Below are positions 1-6,849 of a DNA stretch of 11,152 bases, piece by piece. Origin of the DNA: CAZEMR01 sp964513465 (GTDB lineage Bacteria > Bacteroidota > Ignavibacteria > Kapaibacteriales > UBA2268). Under the pieces are notes generated by a model. It made no database searches. It was not told the DNA's origin and saw nothing but the letters and a program-made list of their open reading frames with translations. Positions within the stretch are counted from its first letter, which is position 1; each line of letters begins with the position of its first letter. A program made the translations under genes and the position numbers. The stretch spans positions 1 through 11,152 of the forward strand of contig CAZEMR010000091.1 of the NCBI GenBank assembly GCA_964513465.1, read 5' to 3'.

Positions 1-2
1 AA

Positions 3-356
3 TTATAATTCTCCGTCCGATCCCTCCTCCGGGCCGCTTTCGATGGCACGGATTATTTCTATTGCGTCCGTCACGAAGGGGCTGGGCACGTATATCTTGA
101 CCAGCGCCAGCGAGCCCACCGTGAACATCCTCGTGGTATCGATTTGCGAAAGTATACGGGTTGGTATGTCTGCGCTTTCCAGGTTGGCGCGAAACATCTC
201 AGCGTCCAGCTCGGTATTGGTGGTATATATCATCACCCAGGGATATGTGCGGCGCACTTCGCCGAATTCCTCGGTCTCGATCTGCGCGCCGCAATGGGGG
301 CATTTCTCTGCGCGATTGTCTTCAATTTCGTTTAGGCAAACAGGGCATTTCATCAT
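3..356 (-). CDS. Zinc-ribbon plus DUF2007-type (putative signal-transducing) small protein
   Basis: About 117 residues. The N-terminus is a compact zinc ribbon: CPVC, then CPHC about twelve residues later, four cysteines likely to hold one zinc ion. From about residue 38 the sequence resembles DUF2007 (an alpha/beta domain that usually reads 'tt..eAe.....Le..gIp' and ends in an amphipathic helix); here it shows YTTNTELDAEMFRANLESA and later VKIYVPSPFVTDAIEII. The C-terminus is acidic. Zinc ribbon plus DUF2007 is a recurring small cytoplasmic architecture of unknown function. The start is uncertain: ATG at 356 is chosen, ATG at 353 is equally possible, and an in-frame TTG lies at 365; no clear Shine-Dalgarno separates them. 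It is the last gene of the minus-strand operon, about 15 nt after the Omp28-like gene. The stop is inside the window, so the gene is complete. The domain call is by pattern recognition; the function is unknown. Confidence 0.8.
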   Translation of the reverse strand: MMKCPVCLNEIEDNRAEKCPHCGAQIETEEFGEVRRTYPWVMIYTTNTELDAEMFRANLESADIPTRILSQIDTTRMFTVGSLALVKIYVPSPFVTDAIEIIRAIESGPEEGSDGEL

Positions 357-371
357 ATTTCGCAATCGTAA

Positions 372-1220
372 TTAATAATTAACGTGGACTTCCTCTGCCT
401 GTAATATGCGGAAAGTTTCGCCGTAGTCGTGCACAAATGCCACCAGCCGCAGATGCCGCGGATCCCAGTTTACGCTTTCGGGTATCGCGTATGTGTATGT
501 TTTTGTGAATTCCTGTCCCGCAGAAATTGCCATGCTGCTGAGCGGTTCGCCCCATGTGCCGTTTATTGATCCGCGGAGGACGTGGTTATGCACATAATCC
601 TCGTCGATAGGCTCCGGAAGGCGGTCGTCCTGCTGGGGGGCAATAATGCTGTCCTCGGCTATATATATACAAAACTGGTGGTTAGCCGCGCCGGATTTCA
701 AATATTTGATCCTCGCGCTGATCCGGATTTCGTTCTGCGCGTTGACATAAGCGCTGTCGATATGGATAGTCATGCCGGGTTCGCCCTGCAGAAGCTCTGC
801 TGTGGAGGCGGCCCATCCGCTGGGCTGTATCACGCGCGAGCCGCTTTTCTCAATGCGGTTTATCATGCCGTTGGGATTGCCCGCGGCTGTGATTTTGAAA
901 AATTCATCGATCTCGTTAGCGGCAGGGCAGCGCAAATCGACCGGGAAATCGGCATTGGGTTTGGCATACCAGCCGGTGTGGATGCCGAGCACAATCACTC
1001 GGCCCTCGTAAATATCGGCGATTTCGTGCGCAAGATCGGCAGCTTCGGGGCAGTTGCCGCATTTCATTCCGGTGAAGTCTTCGATCAGAACTTTTTGGAC
1101 GGCTTTGCTTGTGTCTCCGCCGCCGCCGTTGGATGACTGAAGATAGGGCGGATCGACAACGTCGCATGAATACAGTCCGATTGCGATTATGCCCGCGATT
1201 AATATATTTATAATTTTCAT
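372..1220 (-). CDS. Omp28-like lipoprotein with thioredoxin-type CxxC
   Basis: This is a 282-residue exported lipoprotein. Residues 1-19 form a lipoprotein signal ending in the lipobox LYSC, so Cys19 would be lipidated; Asp follows at +2. A short Gly-rich linker (residues 32-36) leads into a domain starting near residue 43 with KVLIEDFTGMKCGNCPEAAD. The Cys54-Gly-Asn-Cys57 pair, followed by a helix and a strand (RVIVLGIHTGWYA), is the thioredoxin-like pattern found in the Omp28-related family of Bacteroidota. The later half is beta-rich and has no motif I recognise. Family knowledge supports an envelope location; a thiol redox role is an inference from the CxxC. The gene follows the outer-membrane barrel gene by 30 nt, so the two products may act together at the cell surface. 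Confidence 0.8.
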   Translation of the reverse strand: MKIINILIAGIIAIGLYSCDVVDPPYLQSSNGGGGDTSKAVQKVLIEDFTGMKCGNCPEAADLAHEIADIYEGRVIVLGIHTGWYAKPNADFPVDLRCPAANEIDEFFKITAAGNPNGMINRIEKSGSRVIQPSGWAASTAELLQGEPGMTIHIDSAYVNAQNEIRISARIKYLKSGAANHQFCIYIAEDSIIAPQQDDRLPEPIDEDYVHNHVLRGSINGTWGEPLSSMAISAGQEFTKTYTYAIPESVNWDPRHLRLVAFVHDYGETFRILQAEEVHVNY

Positions 1221-1250
1221 AATTTTTCCCCAGAATAATTCTATATATAT

Positions 1251-2927
1251 TTAAAACGATGAAGTTATCGATAAAGTGAATCCGGTGGCCGCGGGCACCA
1301 TACGGCAGACCCCGCCGACGCAGAGAATACCTGCTCTCTGGCGGCCATATCCCGCGCTGATGCGGGTGGTATTGTGCACATAAGCCACCGCCGCGGATGG
1401 ATAATGAATCGAGCGGTCGAGTCCGGCATCGGCGTCTTCGGCATAATTATATTCATCATAAAGAGTTATGTACCAATTCGGCGAAATCGTATATTCGGCC
1501 AGCAGCATCAGCCAGTTGCCGTAAAGGTTGTCGTCCGCCGAGAACGACGAATCCTGGCTTGCCCACATGTGTTGGATTTCCGTTTTGAGTGAATGATTAT
1601 CCGACAGGCTGAAAATCAGCTCCAGCGCAGCAACGAAAGAATTTACCTTGCCGAATTTCGCGGCGCCCTCGTTTTCGAGCACATCGCGGTCGTAAATCTG
1701 ATGCATCAGCGAAAGTGTGGATTTGAAATCCATCGAAAAACGCCGGCTAATGTCGAGATTAATATCCTGGAAATAGAGCCGCGTATCCGGATTGAAAAAT
1801 TCCGCATCGTATTCCAGCGCTATGCCGCGTGCTGAATCGACCATCGTATGAGTGGTATCGAGCGCCTGCACACGGGAGTAATTCAGGTTGATTGTAGTCC
1901 CGAAATCCCCGCCAAGAGCAGAGCCTCGCGGAATTTTATATGTGACCTCGGCCTGAATTCCCGCCTCGCCGTTGAGCTGGGTGTTATACGGGAATACGTT
2001 CTGAAGCCGGAAAGGATGCTGCTTTGTAAGCGGCGGAATGAAGCTCAGATTCAGCGCATTGCCGCGGACGTCGCGCTCGCTGCGGAAGTCCATATTGTCG
2101 ATGCGGTGCAGCCCGAGGCTCGCCGAGAAACCCTTGACAAAATATGCGCCATTAAGAATTAAGCCGTTGCCCGGATTGAAATTATAATCATTCGTCGCAT
2201 TCGGGTCATTATATTTATATGCATATTCCGCGTCTATCGAAAAATTATATCCGAGGAAAGCCGTGCGGGCGGTCCATGCCAGCACATTTTCCGGCAGATG
2301 GTAGAATGGCTCGATGTCCGGCTGGAATTTGCTCACAACGCTGGCGCCGACCGACCATGTGTAATGAAATGGAAGAAATTCCGGGAACAGATTGGTCAGC
2401 ACTACCTCTGCATCGCCGCCGCGGACAATGCCTTCGCCCTTATCCCAGAAGAACCGCTGCTTGCCGATGAGGCCAGTCAGTGTGACACCGTCGGTCGGCA
2501 TTATCTTTACTCGGAGGCCGTCGATAGCGTTATCCAGCCCGAGCTGGCGCTCTTCGTAGGCGCGGAGGATCATGCCGCTGCCAAACTGCTCATAAAAGTC
2601 GCCGGCAGTGATTTCAATAAAATCGGAATTGTAACTTAAATATCTGTATGGAATTCCGCTTCCTTCGTATTGGGGGTCGAATCCGAGGATCGGATTGAGA
2701 TATGCTTCGTATCGCATTCCGGCTTCGAAATTATCCGTGCGGTAACGTAGATTGAAGAAGCTGTTCGATCGGAGTTTTTCGGGTACTTCTTCGGCTCCGA
2801 TCGTCGAATCTGGCTGATAATACTGGGCATCGATCTGGAAATTGCCCGAGAATCGGCCGCCGAGCAAATCCTGGGCATTGGCGCCCGCGACAGCCGAGAT
2901 AAATAATAACAGAATTAATTTTTTCAT
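1251..2927 (-). CDS. DUF6029-like outer-membrane beta-barrel protein
   Basis: About 558 residues from the chosen ATG. The N-terminus MKKLILLLFISAVAGANAQ is a clean Sec signal peptide with an A-N-A cleavage site. An upstream in-frame ATG at 2960 would put 11 charged residues before the signal and overlap the preceding gene, so I prefer 2927. The mature protein is a succession of alternating aromatic/hydrophobic strands and turns (for example FNLRYRTDNFEAGMRYEAYL and FIEITAGDFYEQFGSGMILR) and ends in Phe (LSITSSF), as expected of an outer-membrane barrel recognised by BAM. The early part resembles the Bacteroidota family DUF6029, which has no assigned function. It lies 22 nt after the DUF5131 gene and 30 nt before the Omp28-like gene. 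The barrel nature is well supported; the family name is moderately so. Confidence 0.78.
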   Translation of the reverse strand: MKKLILLLFISAVAGANAQDLLGGRFSGNFQIDAQYYQPDSTIGAEEVPEKLRSNSFFNLRYRTDNFEAGMRYEAYLNPILGFDPQYEGSGIPYRYLSYNSDFIEITAGDFYEQFGSGMILRAYEERQLGLDNAIDGLRVKIMPTDGVTLTGLIGKQRFFWDKGEGIVRGGDAEVVLTNLFPEFLPFHYTWSVGASVVSKFQPDIEPFYHLPENVLAWTARTAFLGYNFSIDAEYAYKYNDPNATNDYNFNPGNGLILNGAYFVKGFSASLGLHRIDNMDFRSERDVRGNALNLSFIPPLTKQHPFRLQNVFPYNTQLNGEAGIQAEVTYKIPRGSALGGDFGTTINLNYSRVQALDTTHTMVDSARGIALEYDAEFFNPDTRLYFQDINLDISRRFSMDFKSTLSLMHQIYDRDVLENEGAAKFGKVNSFVAALELIFSLSDNHSLKTEIQHMWASQDSSFSADDNLYGNWLMLLAEYTISPNWYITLYDEYNYAEDADAGLDRSIHYPSAAVAYVHNTTRISAGYGRQRAGILCVGGVCRMVPAATGFTLSITSSF

Positions 2928-2949
2928 TCCCAACCTGTATTTATCTTTA

Positions 2950-3669
2950 TCAAAAATCAAATTTCAACTGATTGATGTCAATCTTTTTCAGTTTTGCAAG
3001 GCGCGATTTCTCTTTGCCGGAATTCCCGCTGCCCCACTGACTGAAAAACAGCGGCACCGCCTGATCATGTGCTGTGCGCCTGATAGCGGCCACCCACTCC
3101 GGCTTCATAGGCCGGCTTTTGCGGCCGGTTTCGCCTCCGATAAGCGCCCAGTCGATACCGCCAAGATCGATATCGGCGATCTCCCCGATCAGCGGCTCGA
3201 AATATATATATCTTATGCGAGCGGGAATTTTGCGCAATATATCCGCTCTCGAAGACACATCCGCACTCTCGATAGTTACACCCAGCCAGATATTCGGCGA
3301 CCACTCGAGCTTATCGGCTATCCTTGCGATGCGCTCCGGCCGCTTGGTCGTAATCATATACGAATGCTGCGGCGTTTCGTTCATCACGCGGAACATCCCC
3401 TGGATAAATTCGCGCGGCACCCGGCGATGGAAAATATCCGTCATCGTGCCCACATAAACCAGCCGCCTGAGTCGCCACGAACGCGGCTGGTCGAGCAACA
3501 ACGGATGCAGCATCAGACCGAATCCCCGGCGGAATTTGCGGACGCCGTTTTTGCGAAGGGTTTTTGCAATCCGCTCCGCTGTGCAATTGCGGCATCCGGC
3601 CGAAATCTTCGTACAGCCGGTGATTGGATTCCACACCTCGCGGTGCCATTCCGAATCGCGAGATTTCAT
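2950..3669 (-). CDS. Gp37/Gp68 (DUF5131) family three-Cys protein
   Basis: This is a 239-residue cytoplasmic protein. The N-terminus carries the family signature WNPITGC...GCRNC, giving Cys19-x6-Cys26-x2-Cys29, a likely iron-sulphur site of radical-SAM type. Downstream family landmarks are in order: LVYVGTMTDIFH (about 69-80), a TTKRPERI block (about 106-113), WLGVTIES (about 128-135), YIYFEPLIG (about 153-161), IDWALIGGETG (about 171-181) and PLFFSQWG near 217. Length and order match the family (formerly 'phage protein Gp37/Gp68'). The residue after the third Cys is Thr, where I expect Tyr. Homologues are often encoded beside a three-Cys-motif partner protein (TcmP); none is seen here. The ATG at 3669 is 16 nt after the TPR gene stop and preceded by a GGGGA stretch. 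The biochemical function is not established to my knowledge. Confidence 0.85.
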   Translation of the reverse strand: MKSRDSEWHREVWNPITGCTKISAGCRNCTAERIAKTLRKNGVRKFRRGFGLMLHPLLLDQPRSWRLRRLVYVGTMTDIFHRRVPREFIQGMFRVMNETPQHSYMITTKRPERIARIADKLEWSPNIWLGVTIESADVSSRADILRKIPARIRYIYFEPLIGEIADIDLGGIDWALIGGETGRKSRPMKPEWVAAIRRTAHDQAVPLFFSQWGSGNSGKEKSRLAKLKKIDINQLKFDF

Positions 3670-3685
3670 CTTCGTCCCCGGCGGC

Positions 3686-4318
3686 TCAGTCTTCCTGCTC
3701 TTCGAGAATTACGCCGATCAGACGGCGGGTTTCGCCTTCGAGATTGTCCTGATTGCCGCGAATTTCAAGGTATTGCTCGAAATCGTCCAACGCAGCGGAG
3801 TAATTTTCCAGATATTTATATGCCACACCGCGGCCGTAGTAGCTCTGGCCGTAGTCCGCATCGGCAGCGATTGCTTTCGAATACAGATCGACCGCTTTAT
3901 CGTAATTTTTGCGTTCTACTGCGATATTGCCCAGCTCGTAATAAGCCTCGGCGTAACCGGCGTCGATTTCGGTGGTTTTGACGAGATCGTCCTCGGCGTA
4001 TTCGGCTTTGCCGAGCCGCACGCGCGCCATTCCGCGGGTATAATAATAGTCCGCCTTGTCGCCTTCGAGCGCTATGGCCTTGGTCAGATCCTTTTCGGCG
4101 GCATCGAAATTATTTTTGTAATAATTCGCAAGGCCGCGTCCGTAGTATGCCGGGCCGTAGTTGGAATTATTCTCAATAGCTTTGGAATAATTTTCGATCG
4201 CTGCGTCGTAATTCCCGCTCTGGATTGCGTTTCGGGCAGACTGCAGATAGCCGTTCTGCTGGGCAAATACGGCAGTGCCGATCAGCATAAGCGCAATTAA
4301 TAAGATTACTTTTTTCAT
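3686..4318 (-). CDS. Secreted TPR-repeat protein
   Basis: A 210-residue protein with a Sec signal peptide at residues 1-20 (MKKVILLIALMLIGTAVFAQ). The rest is about five tetratricopeptide repeats of 34 residues, each with the W/Y-L-G-A-F-A-P style spacing: for example 'YGPAYYGRGLANYYKNNFD' and 'YAEAYYELGNIAVERKNYD'. The repeated YYGRG at the second helix shows that the units are close internal copies. TPR solenoids are protein-protein scaffolds; with this signal the protein acts in the periplasm or on the outer membrane, and its partner is unknown. The charged C-terminus (EEQED) follows the last repeat. The gene lies 47 nt downstream of murQ and 16 nt upstream of the DUF5131 gene. No Shine-Dalgarno is seen; a perfect 16-bp palindrome sits directly before the start codon. 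Confidence 0.88.
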   Translation of the reverse strand: MKKVILLIALMLIGTAVFAQQNGYLQSARNAIQSGNYDAAIENYSKAIENNSNYGPAYYGRGLANYYKNNFDAAEKDLTKAIALEGDKADYYYTRGMARVRLGKAEYAEDDLVKTTEIDAGYAEAYYELGNIAVERKNYDKAVDLYSKAIAADADYGQSYYGRGVAYKYLENYSAALDDFEQYLEIRGNQDNLEGETRRLIGVILEEQED

Positions 4319-4321
4319 AAA

Positions 4322-4337
4322 AATTTTCCGGAAAATT
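4322..4337. promoter_or_regulatory. Perfect 16-bp palindrome directly upstream of the TPR gene
   Basis: AATTTTCCGGAAAATT is fully self-complementary and ends three bases before the TPR start codon (minus-strand gene), where a ribosome binding site would normally lie. A related 14-bp palindrome (TTTTTCCGGAAAAA) lies at 11136-11149, upstream of another minus-strand gene. It could be a repressor or activator operator. As RNA it could form a hairpin occluding the start region. The function is inferred only from symmetry and position. Confidence 0.35.
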
Positions 4338-4365
4338 GTATGAAATAATATGTATATATATTTAA

Positions 4366-5301
4366 TTATTTATCTGTTTTAATATCGACAGCTTTTCTGA
4401 CGAATCCCCCGGTGCGGCCGAGCAATTGCTCCGCTTCTTTGCGGCCGACCCCACGGATGGCCATCACCAGCGCCGTTTTAACGCTGCCGCCCGAATCGGA
4501 AAGCAGCCGTCCGGCGGTCTCGTAATCCGTTTTGCCAAGCGTCATTATTATCCGCCTGGCGCGCTCGCGCAATTTGGCATTTGTGAGCTGAAGATCGACC
4601 ATTACATTGCCCAAGGTCTTGCCCATGCGCACCATCGCGCCGGTCGTCAGCATATTGAGCACCATTTTCTGGGCGGTGCCCGACTTCATACGGGTCGAGC
4701 CCGCAATTACCTCCGGCCCCACTGCCGGGCATATCATCACATCGGCGCGGATGCCCAGGCCGGCGAGCCGCTCGCGGCTGACTGTGCTTATCATTATTGT
4801 AAATATCCCGCGTGCGCGGGCTTCGTCGAGCGCCCCGCGTACGAATGGCGTGCGGCCCGAAGCCGCAATCCCGCATACCACATCCGGCGGCCCGACGTCG
4901 CGGCTGCGCAATTCCTCTGCGCCGGCTTCGGGCGAATCCTCTGCGCCCTCCTGAGCACGGAATATCGCGGGTGTGCCCCCTGCGATTATGCCCTGCACCA
5001 TCTCCGGCGGTGTGCCGAATGTGGGCGGACACTCGCTGGCGTCGACCACTCCGAGGCGGCCGCTGGTGCCCGATCCGAAGTAGAATAGGCGTCCTCCGGC
5101 GGCGAATGCTTCTGCTAATTTGTCCACCGCCCGCTCGATATGCGGTATCTCGGCGGCGACTGCCTCGGCCACGAGCCTGTCCTCGCGGTTGATTATTTCG
5201 AGGATGCCGCGCGTGGACTCCTGGTCGATATTCGCCGAGCGGGGATTGTTCATCTCCGTCTCGAGCGATGATATTTCGTCGAATAATTCGCTTCCGGGCA
5301 T
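4366..5301 (-). CDS. murQ: N-acetylmuramic acid 6-phosphate etherase
   Basis: This is a 311-residue cytoplasmic enzyme that cleaves the lactyl ether of MurNAc-6-phosphate to GlcNAc-6-phosphate plus D-lactate, in recycling of cell-wall amino sugars. The SIS-domain landmarks are present: GRLFYFGSGTSGRLGVVDAS (about 70-89) followed by ECPPTFG, and EGAEDSPEAG (about 118-127). Glu90 and Glu121 occupy the positions of the two catalytic glutamates described for the E. coli enzyme (Glu83, Glu114). GSTRMKSGTAQKMVLNMLTT (about 205-224) and LQLTNAKLRERA are also typical. The N-terminal LETEMNNPRSANID matches the usual 'TE.RN..t..lD' start, supporting ATG at 5301. The C-terminal extension is of normal length. 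It is the first gene of the minus-strand operon. No murK, anmK or PTS gene is adjacent. Confidence 0.95.
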   Translation of the reverse strand: MPGSELFDEISSLETEMNNPRSANIDQESTRGILEIINREDRLVAEAVAAEIPHIERAVDKLAEAFAAGGRLFYFGSGTSGRLGVVDASECPPTFGTPPEMVQGIIAGGTPAIFRAQEGAEDSPEAGAEELRSRDVGPPDVVCGIAASGRTPFVRGALDEARARGIFTIMISTVSRERLAGLGIRADVMICPAVGPEVIAGSTRMKSGTAQKMVLNMLTTGAMVRMGKTLGNVMVDLQLTNAKLRERARRIIMTLGKTDYETAGRLLSDSGGSVKTALVMAIRGVGRKEAEQLLGRTGGFVRKAVDIKTDK

Positions 5302-5462
5302 ATTTATTTCGGAATTAACAGGTTAATATATTTTTCGAAAACTAATTTAAGAAAAATTAGGATAAGGAAATAAAAGTGAGGGAAAATAATTCCGCAAAAA
5401 CGGCACGCAAATCGCAGTATATACATTAGTCATACGCATAAGACATAATGGCATACAGTAAA

Positions 5463-5475
5463 TGTCATAATGACA
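5463..5475. promoter_or_regulatory. 13-bp palindrome TGTCATAATGACA, candidate operator
   Basis: Two perfect 6-bp arms (TGTCAT and ATGACA) flank one central A. The same half-site recurs at 5503-5508, 5515-5520 and, in the other orientation, 5544-5549, with imperfect versions at 5441-5454 and 5491-5496. The palindrome is centred about 100 bp upstream of the sigma-54-like element, a usual distance for an enhancer-binding activator site. The binding protein is unknown. Confidence 0.5.
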
Positions 5476-5490
5476 ATCTAAATTGCAGAT

Positions 5491-5526
5491 ATGGCAGAAA
5501 GTATGACAGAGAGTATGACAAAATGT
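5491..5526 (+). repeat. Three tandem 12-bp repeats carrying the ATGACA half-site
   Basis: Units at 5491-5502 (ATGGCAGAAAGT), 5503-5514 (ATGACAGAGAGT) and 5515-5526 (ATGACAAAATGT) follow one another without gaps. All contain the half-site of the nearby palindrome. Such a phased cluster upstream of a stress operon is typical of regulator binding sites; that role is inferred. Confidence 0.55.
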
Positions 5527-5571
5527 TCTTGGAAATGCAATAATGTCATCCAAAACACGCTATAATCGGTT

Positions 5572-5587
5572 TGGCACGGTATTGGTA
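5572..5587 (+). promoter_or_regulatory. Sigma-54-like promoter element (imperfect -12) upstream of hsp20
   Basis: TGGCAC at 5572-5577 is an exact -24 element. With the required five-base spacer, the -12 box reads TGGTA where TTGCA is the consensus, so the conserved GC is GT. The match is therefore partial. A transcript would start near 5597, leaving a leader of about 78 nt before the first hsp20. TATAAT at 5561-5566 overlaps the region but has no convincing -35 box. Confidence 0.35.
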
Positions 5588-5660
5588 ACTCTATAGGGTG
5601 GACGCGTAATTAAACGGGTTCACGAAACAAAAAACTAAATAAACAAATTGATAAACATTT

Positions 5661-5668
5661 TAAGGAGG
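5661..5668 (+). promoter_or_regulatory. Strong Shine-Dalgarno for the first hsp20
   Basis: TAAGGAGG ends seven bases before the ATG at 5676. It shows that this organism uses canonical Shine-Dalgarno sequences in this operon, which matters for interpreting the AAGGAGG boxes in the downstream array. Confidence 0.85.
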
Positions 5669-5675
5669 AATTGTC

Positions 5676-6113
5676 ATGGCATTAGTCAGGTTTGATCCAT
5701 TCAGAGGTCTTGAAGGCGTATCGAAAAGAATGTCGCAGTTTCTTGATGAATTCGACAAAGGCTTCACGTTCGATTCCGGCGGATTCAATCCCCGCATCGA
5801 TATTTCGGAAGATGAAAAATTAATCATGGTGCAGGCCGAACTCCCCGGTATGAAAAAAAGCGACCTGAAGATCCGCGTTAACGACGAGAACGTATTGACA
5901 ATCGAGGGAGAAAAATTCATCCCCGAGCGCACAGAAGGCCAGTCGGCAATAAAAACCGAATGCTGCTATGGTAAATTCCAGCGGTCCTTCCTGCTTCCTG
6001 ATACGGCAGACGCCGACAAGATAGAAGCAAAAATGAAAGACGGACTGCTCGACTTGAGAATTCCAAAAAAAGAACCGGAAAAACCCAAAGAAAAAGAAAT
6101 TTCAATTTTGTAA
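5676..6113 (+). CDS. Small heat-shock protein, Hsp20/alpha-crystallin family (copy 1)
   Basis: A 145-residue ATP-independent holdase that binds unfolding proteins as large oligomers. A variable N-terminus (residues 1-38) precedes the alpha-crystallin domain, from about PRIDISEDEKLIMVQAELPG (39-58) to LRIPKKEPEK. The family signature A-x3-D-G-L-L is at 118-125 (AKMKDGLL). The C-terminal ISIL (142-145) is the I-x-I anchor that plugs a neighbouring subunit. The tail KKEPEKPKEKEI is shared with the next gene's product, so the two are tandem duplicates. The start is fixed by a strong Shine-Dalgarno. It is the first gene of the stress cluster, under the candidate sigma-54-like promoter. Confidence 0.95.
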   Translation: MALVRFDPFRGLEGVSKRMSQFLDEFDKGFTFDSGGFNPRIDISEDEKLIMVQAELPGMKKSDLKIRVNDENVLTIEGEKFIPERTEGQSAIKTECCYGKFQRSFLLPDTADADKIEAKMKDGLLDLRIPKKEPEKPKEKEISIL

Positions 6114-6161
6114 CTAATTAAAACATAAAAGAATTAAATTAATCAAAAAGGAGGCATTGAT

Positions 6162-6605
6162 ATGGCAGTAGTAAGATTTGATCCGATGAAAGGTTTCGAT
6201 ACCCTCAGCCGCAGAATGGGCGACATAATGGGATCGATGGAAAAAGGCTTCAACGTTGAATACGGTTCATTTGTGCCGCGCGTTGATGTTAGCGAAGACG
6301 AGAAAAAGCTCTTTATTAATGCCGAGATCCCCGGCGTTAGCAAAGAAGACGTCAAGGTAACAGTTAAAGACGACAACATGCTGGTGATCAAAGGCGAGAA
6401 GAAATCAAACATCAAAGATGAAGACGAGGATAAAAGCTATATCAGGCTCGAAAGAAGCTACGGCTCGTTCACACGGTCGTTCCAGCTTCCCGATAACGTC
6501 AACAGCGATTCCATCCATGCGAAATTCGAGGATGGTATCCTGAAGCTCGAACTCGACAAAAAAGAGCCCGAAAAGCCGAAGGAAAAAGAAATTAACATTT
6601 TATAA
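6162..6605 (+). CDS. Small heat-shock protein, Hsp20/alpha-crystallin family (copy 2)
   Basis: A 147-residue paralogue of the preceding product, with the same M-A-x-V-R-F-D-P start, the alpha-crystallin domain from about VPRVDVSEDEKKLFINAEIPG (38-58, key residues VDVSEDE and AEIPG), the A-x3-D-G-I-L signature (120-127) and the C-terminal INIL anchor (144-147). An acidic loop (KDEDEDK, 85-91) differs from copy 1. The gap to copy 1 is 48 nt, and AAGGAGG at 6148-6154 lies eight bases before the ATG. Both are probably on one transcript. A GC-rich hairpin follows the stop. Duplicated sHsps often form hetero-oligomers; this is an inference. Confidence 0.95.
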   Translation: MAVVRFDPMKGFDTLSRRMGDIMGSMEKGFNVEYGSFVPRVDVSEDEKKLFINAEIPGVSKEDVKVTVKDDNMLVIKGEKKSNIKDEDEDKSYIRLERSYGSFTRSFQLPDNVNSDSIHAKFEDGILKLELDKKEPEKPKEKEINIL

Positions 6606-6607
6606 TC

Positions 6608-6646
6608 GCGATCCCGGAGCGGCACGCTCCGCTCCGGCGAAATCGC
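6608..6646 (+). terminator. GC-rich hairpin after hsp20 copy 2 (possible terminator/attenuator)
   Basis: CCGGAGC (6614-6620) pairs with GCTCCGG (6631-6637), and GCGAT (6608-6612) can pair with ATCGC (6642-6646). An alternative compact stem is CGGAGCG/CGCTCCG with a three-base loop (6615-6631). Only a weak T-stretch (ATTTTA) follows, so it may be a partial terminator, an mRNA-stabilising hairpin or an attenuator limiting read-through into the micro-ORF array. Confidence 0.5.
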
Positions 6647-6656
6647 CAATTTTAGA

Positions 6657-6693
6657 ACAGATATATATAAGCGCAATTAATCGATTCGTTTAG
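6657..6693 (+). pseudogene. Truncated family-A unit at the left edge of the array
   Basis: Only the 3' end of a family-A unit is present: codons for IYISAINRFV and then TAG at 6691-6693. It is closely matched by the unit at the right edge (7637-7674): both run ACAG, ATATATATAA, a few bases, then AATCGATTC and TTTAG. No start codon or AAGGAG box belongs to it. It may be a remnant, or the TATATATA stretch may be a promoter-like signal for the array. Confidence 0.4.
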
Positions 6694-6719
6694 TAAAAGT
6701 TCTTTGAAGAAATTGAAAG

Positions 6720-6821
6720 TTGAATACCCGAAGGAGGTATCAAACAGCCATCTATAAATATATCAATAGGATGGATCGGGCAGTGCGAATATGTCCGAAC
6801 ACAATCAATCGATTCGTTTAG
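6720..6821 (+). CDS. Family-A micro-ORF A0 (33 codons, TTG start)
   Basis: If read from TTG at 6720, the peptide begins MNTRRRYQTAIYKYINRM, then has an insert (DRAVRICP) absent from the other copies, and ends NTINRFV and TAG. From the start through INRM it aligns without gaps with A2 (MNEKEVFTTRIIHRINLL), TTG facing ATG, which supports the frame. TGA two codons upstream bounds the ORF. AAGGAGG at 6731-6737 lies inside the frame but in a different phase from the other copies. An internal ATG at 6771 would give a 16-residue product instead. Short, basic and with a central amphipathic stretch; function unknown. Confidence 0.45.
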   Translation: MNTRRRYQTAIYKYINRMDRAVRICPNTINRFV

Positions 6822-6849
6822 CAATTGAACAATGATTTTTGAATCAACA

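Larger units (their letters stand above)
5302..5675. other. Divergent intergenic region between murQ operon and hsp20 operon
   Basis: 374 bp separate the divergently transcribed murQ and first hsp20. The murQ side (5302-5400) is AT-rich with a short TTTTCGAAAA palindrome at 5332-5341 but no promoter I can assign. From 5428 to 5549 there is a cluster of ATGACA/TGTCAT half-sites, entered separately. A sigma-54-like element follows at 5572-5587, and the hsp20 leader occupies the last 75-80 bp. A small minus-strand ORF here (5347-5553) is judged an artefact of the repeats. Confidence 0.6.

Noticed and set aside
2842..3981. Plus-strand 379-codon ORF antisense to the DUF5131 and TPR genes
   Set aside because: It is antisense to two well-supported genes, is rich in Arg/Pro/His as expected of a shadow frame, and has no recognisable domain.
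3536..4300. Plus-strand 254-codon ORF antisense to the TPR gene
   Set aside because: Its hydrophobic repeats mirror the TPR periodicity on the other strand. It is a shadow frame.
5347..5553. Minus-strand 68-codon ORF with repeated CHT/CH residues, resembling a metal-binding peptide
   Set aside because: The Cys-His pattern is produced by the repeated ATGACA/TGTCAT DNA sites; there is no ribosome binding site and no domain-like composition. The operator explanation is simpler.
5561..5566. TATAAT as a vegetative -10 box for hsp20
   Set aside because: No acceptable -35 hexamer lies 16-18 bp upstream; kept only as a remark beside the sigma-54-like element.
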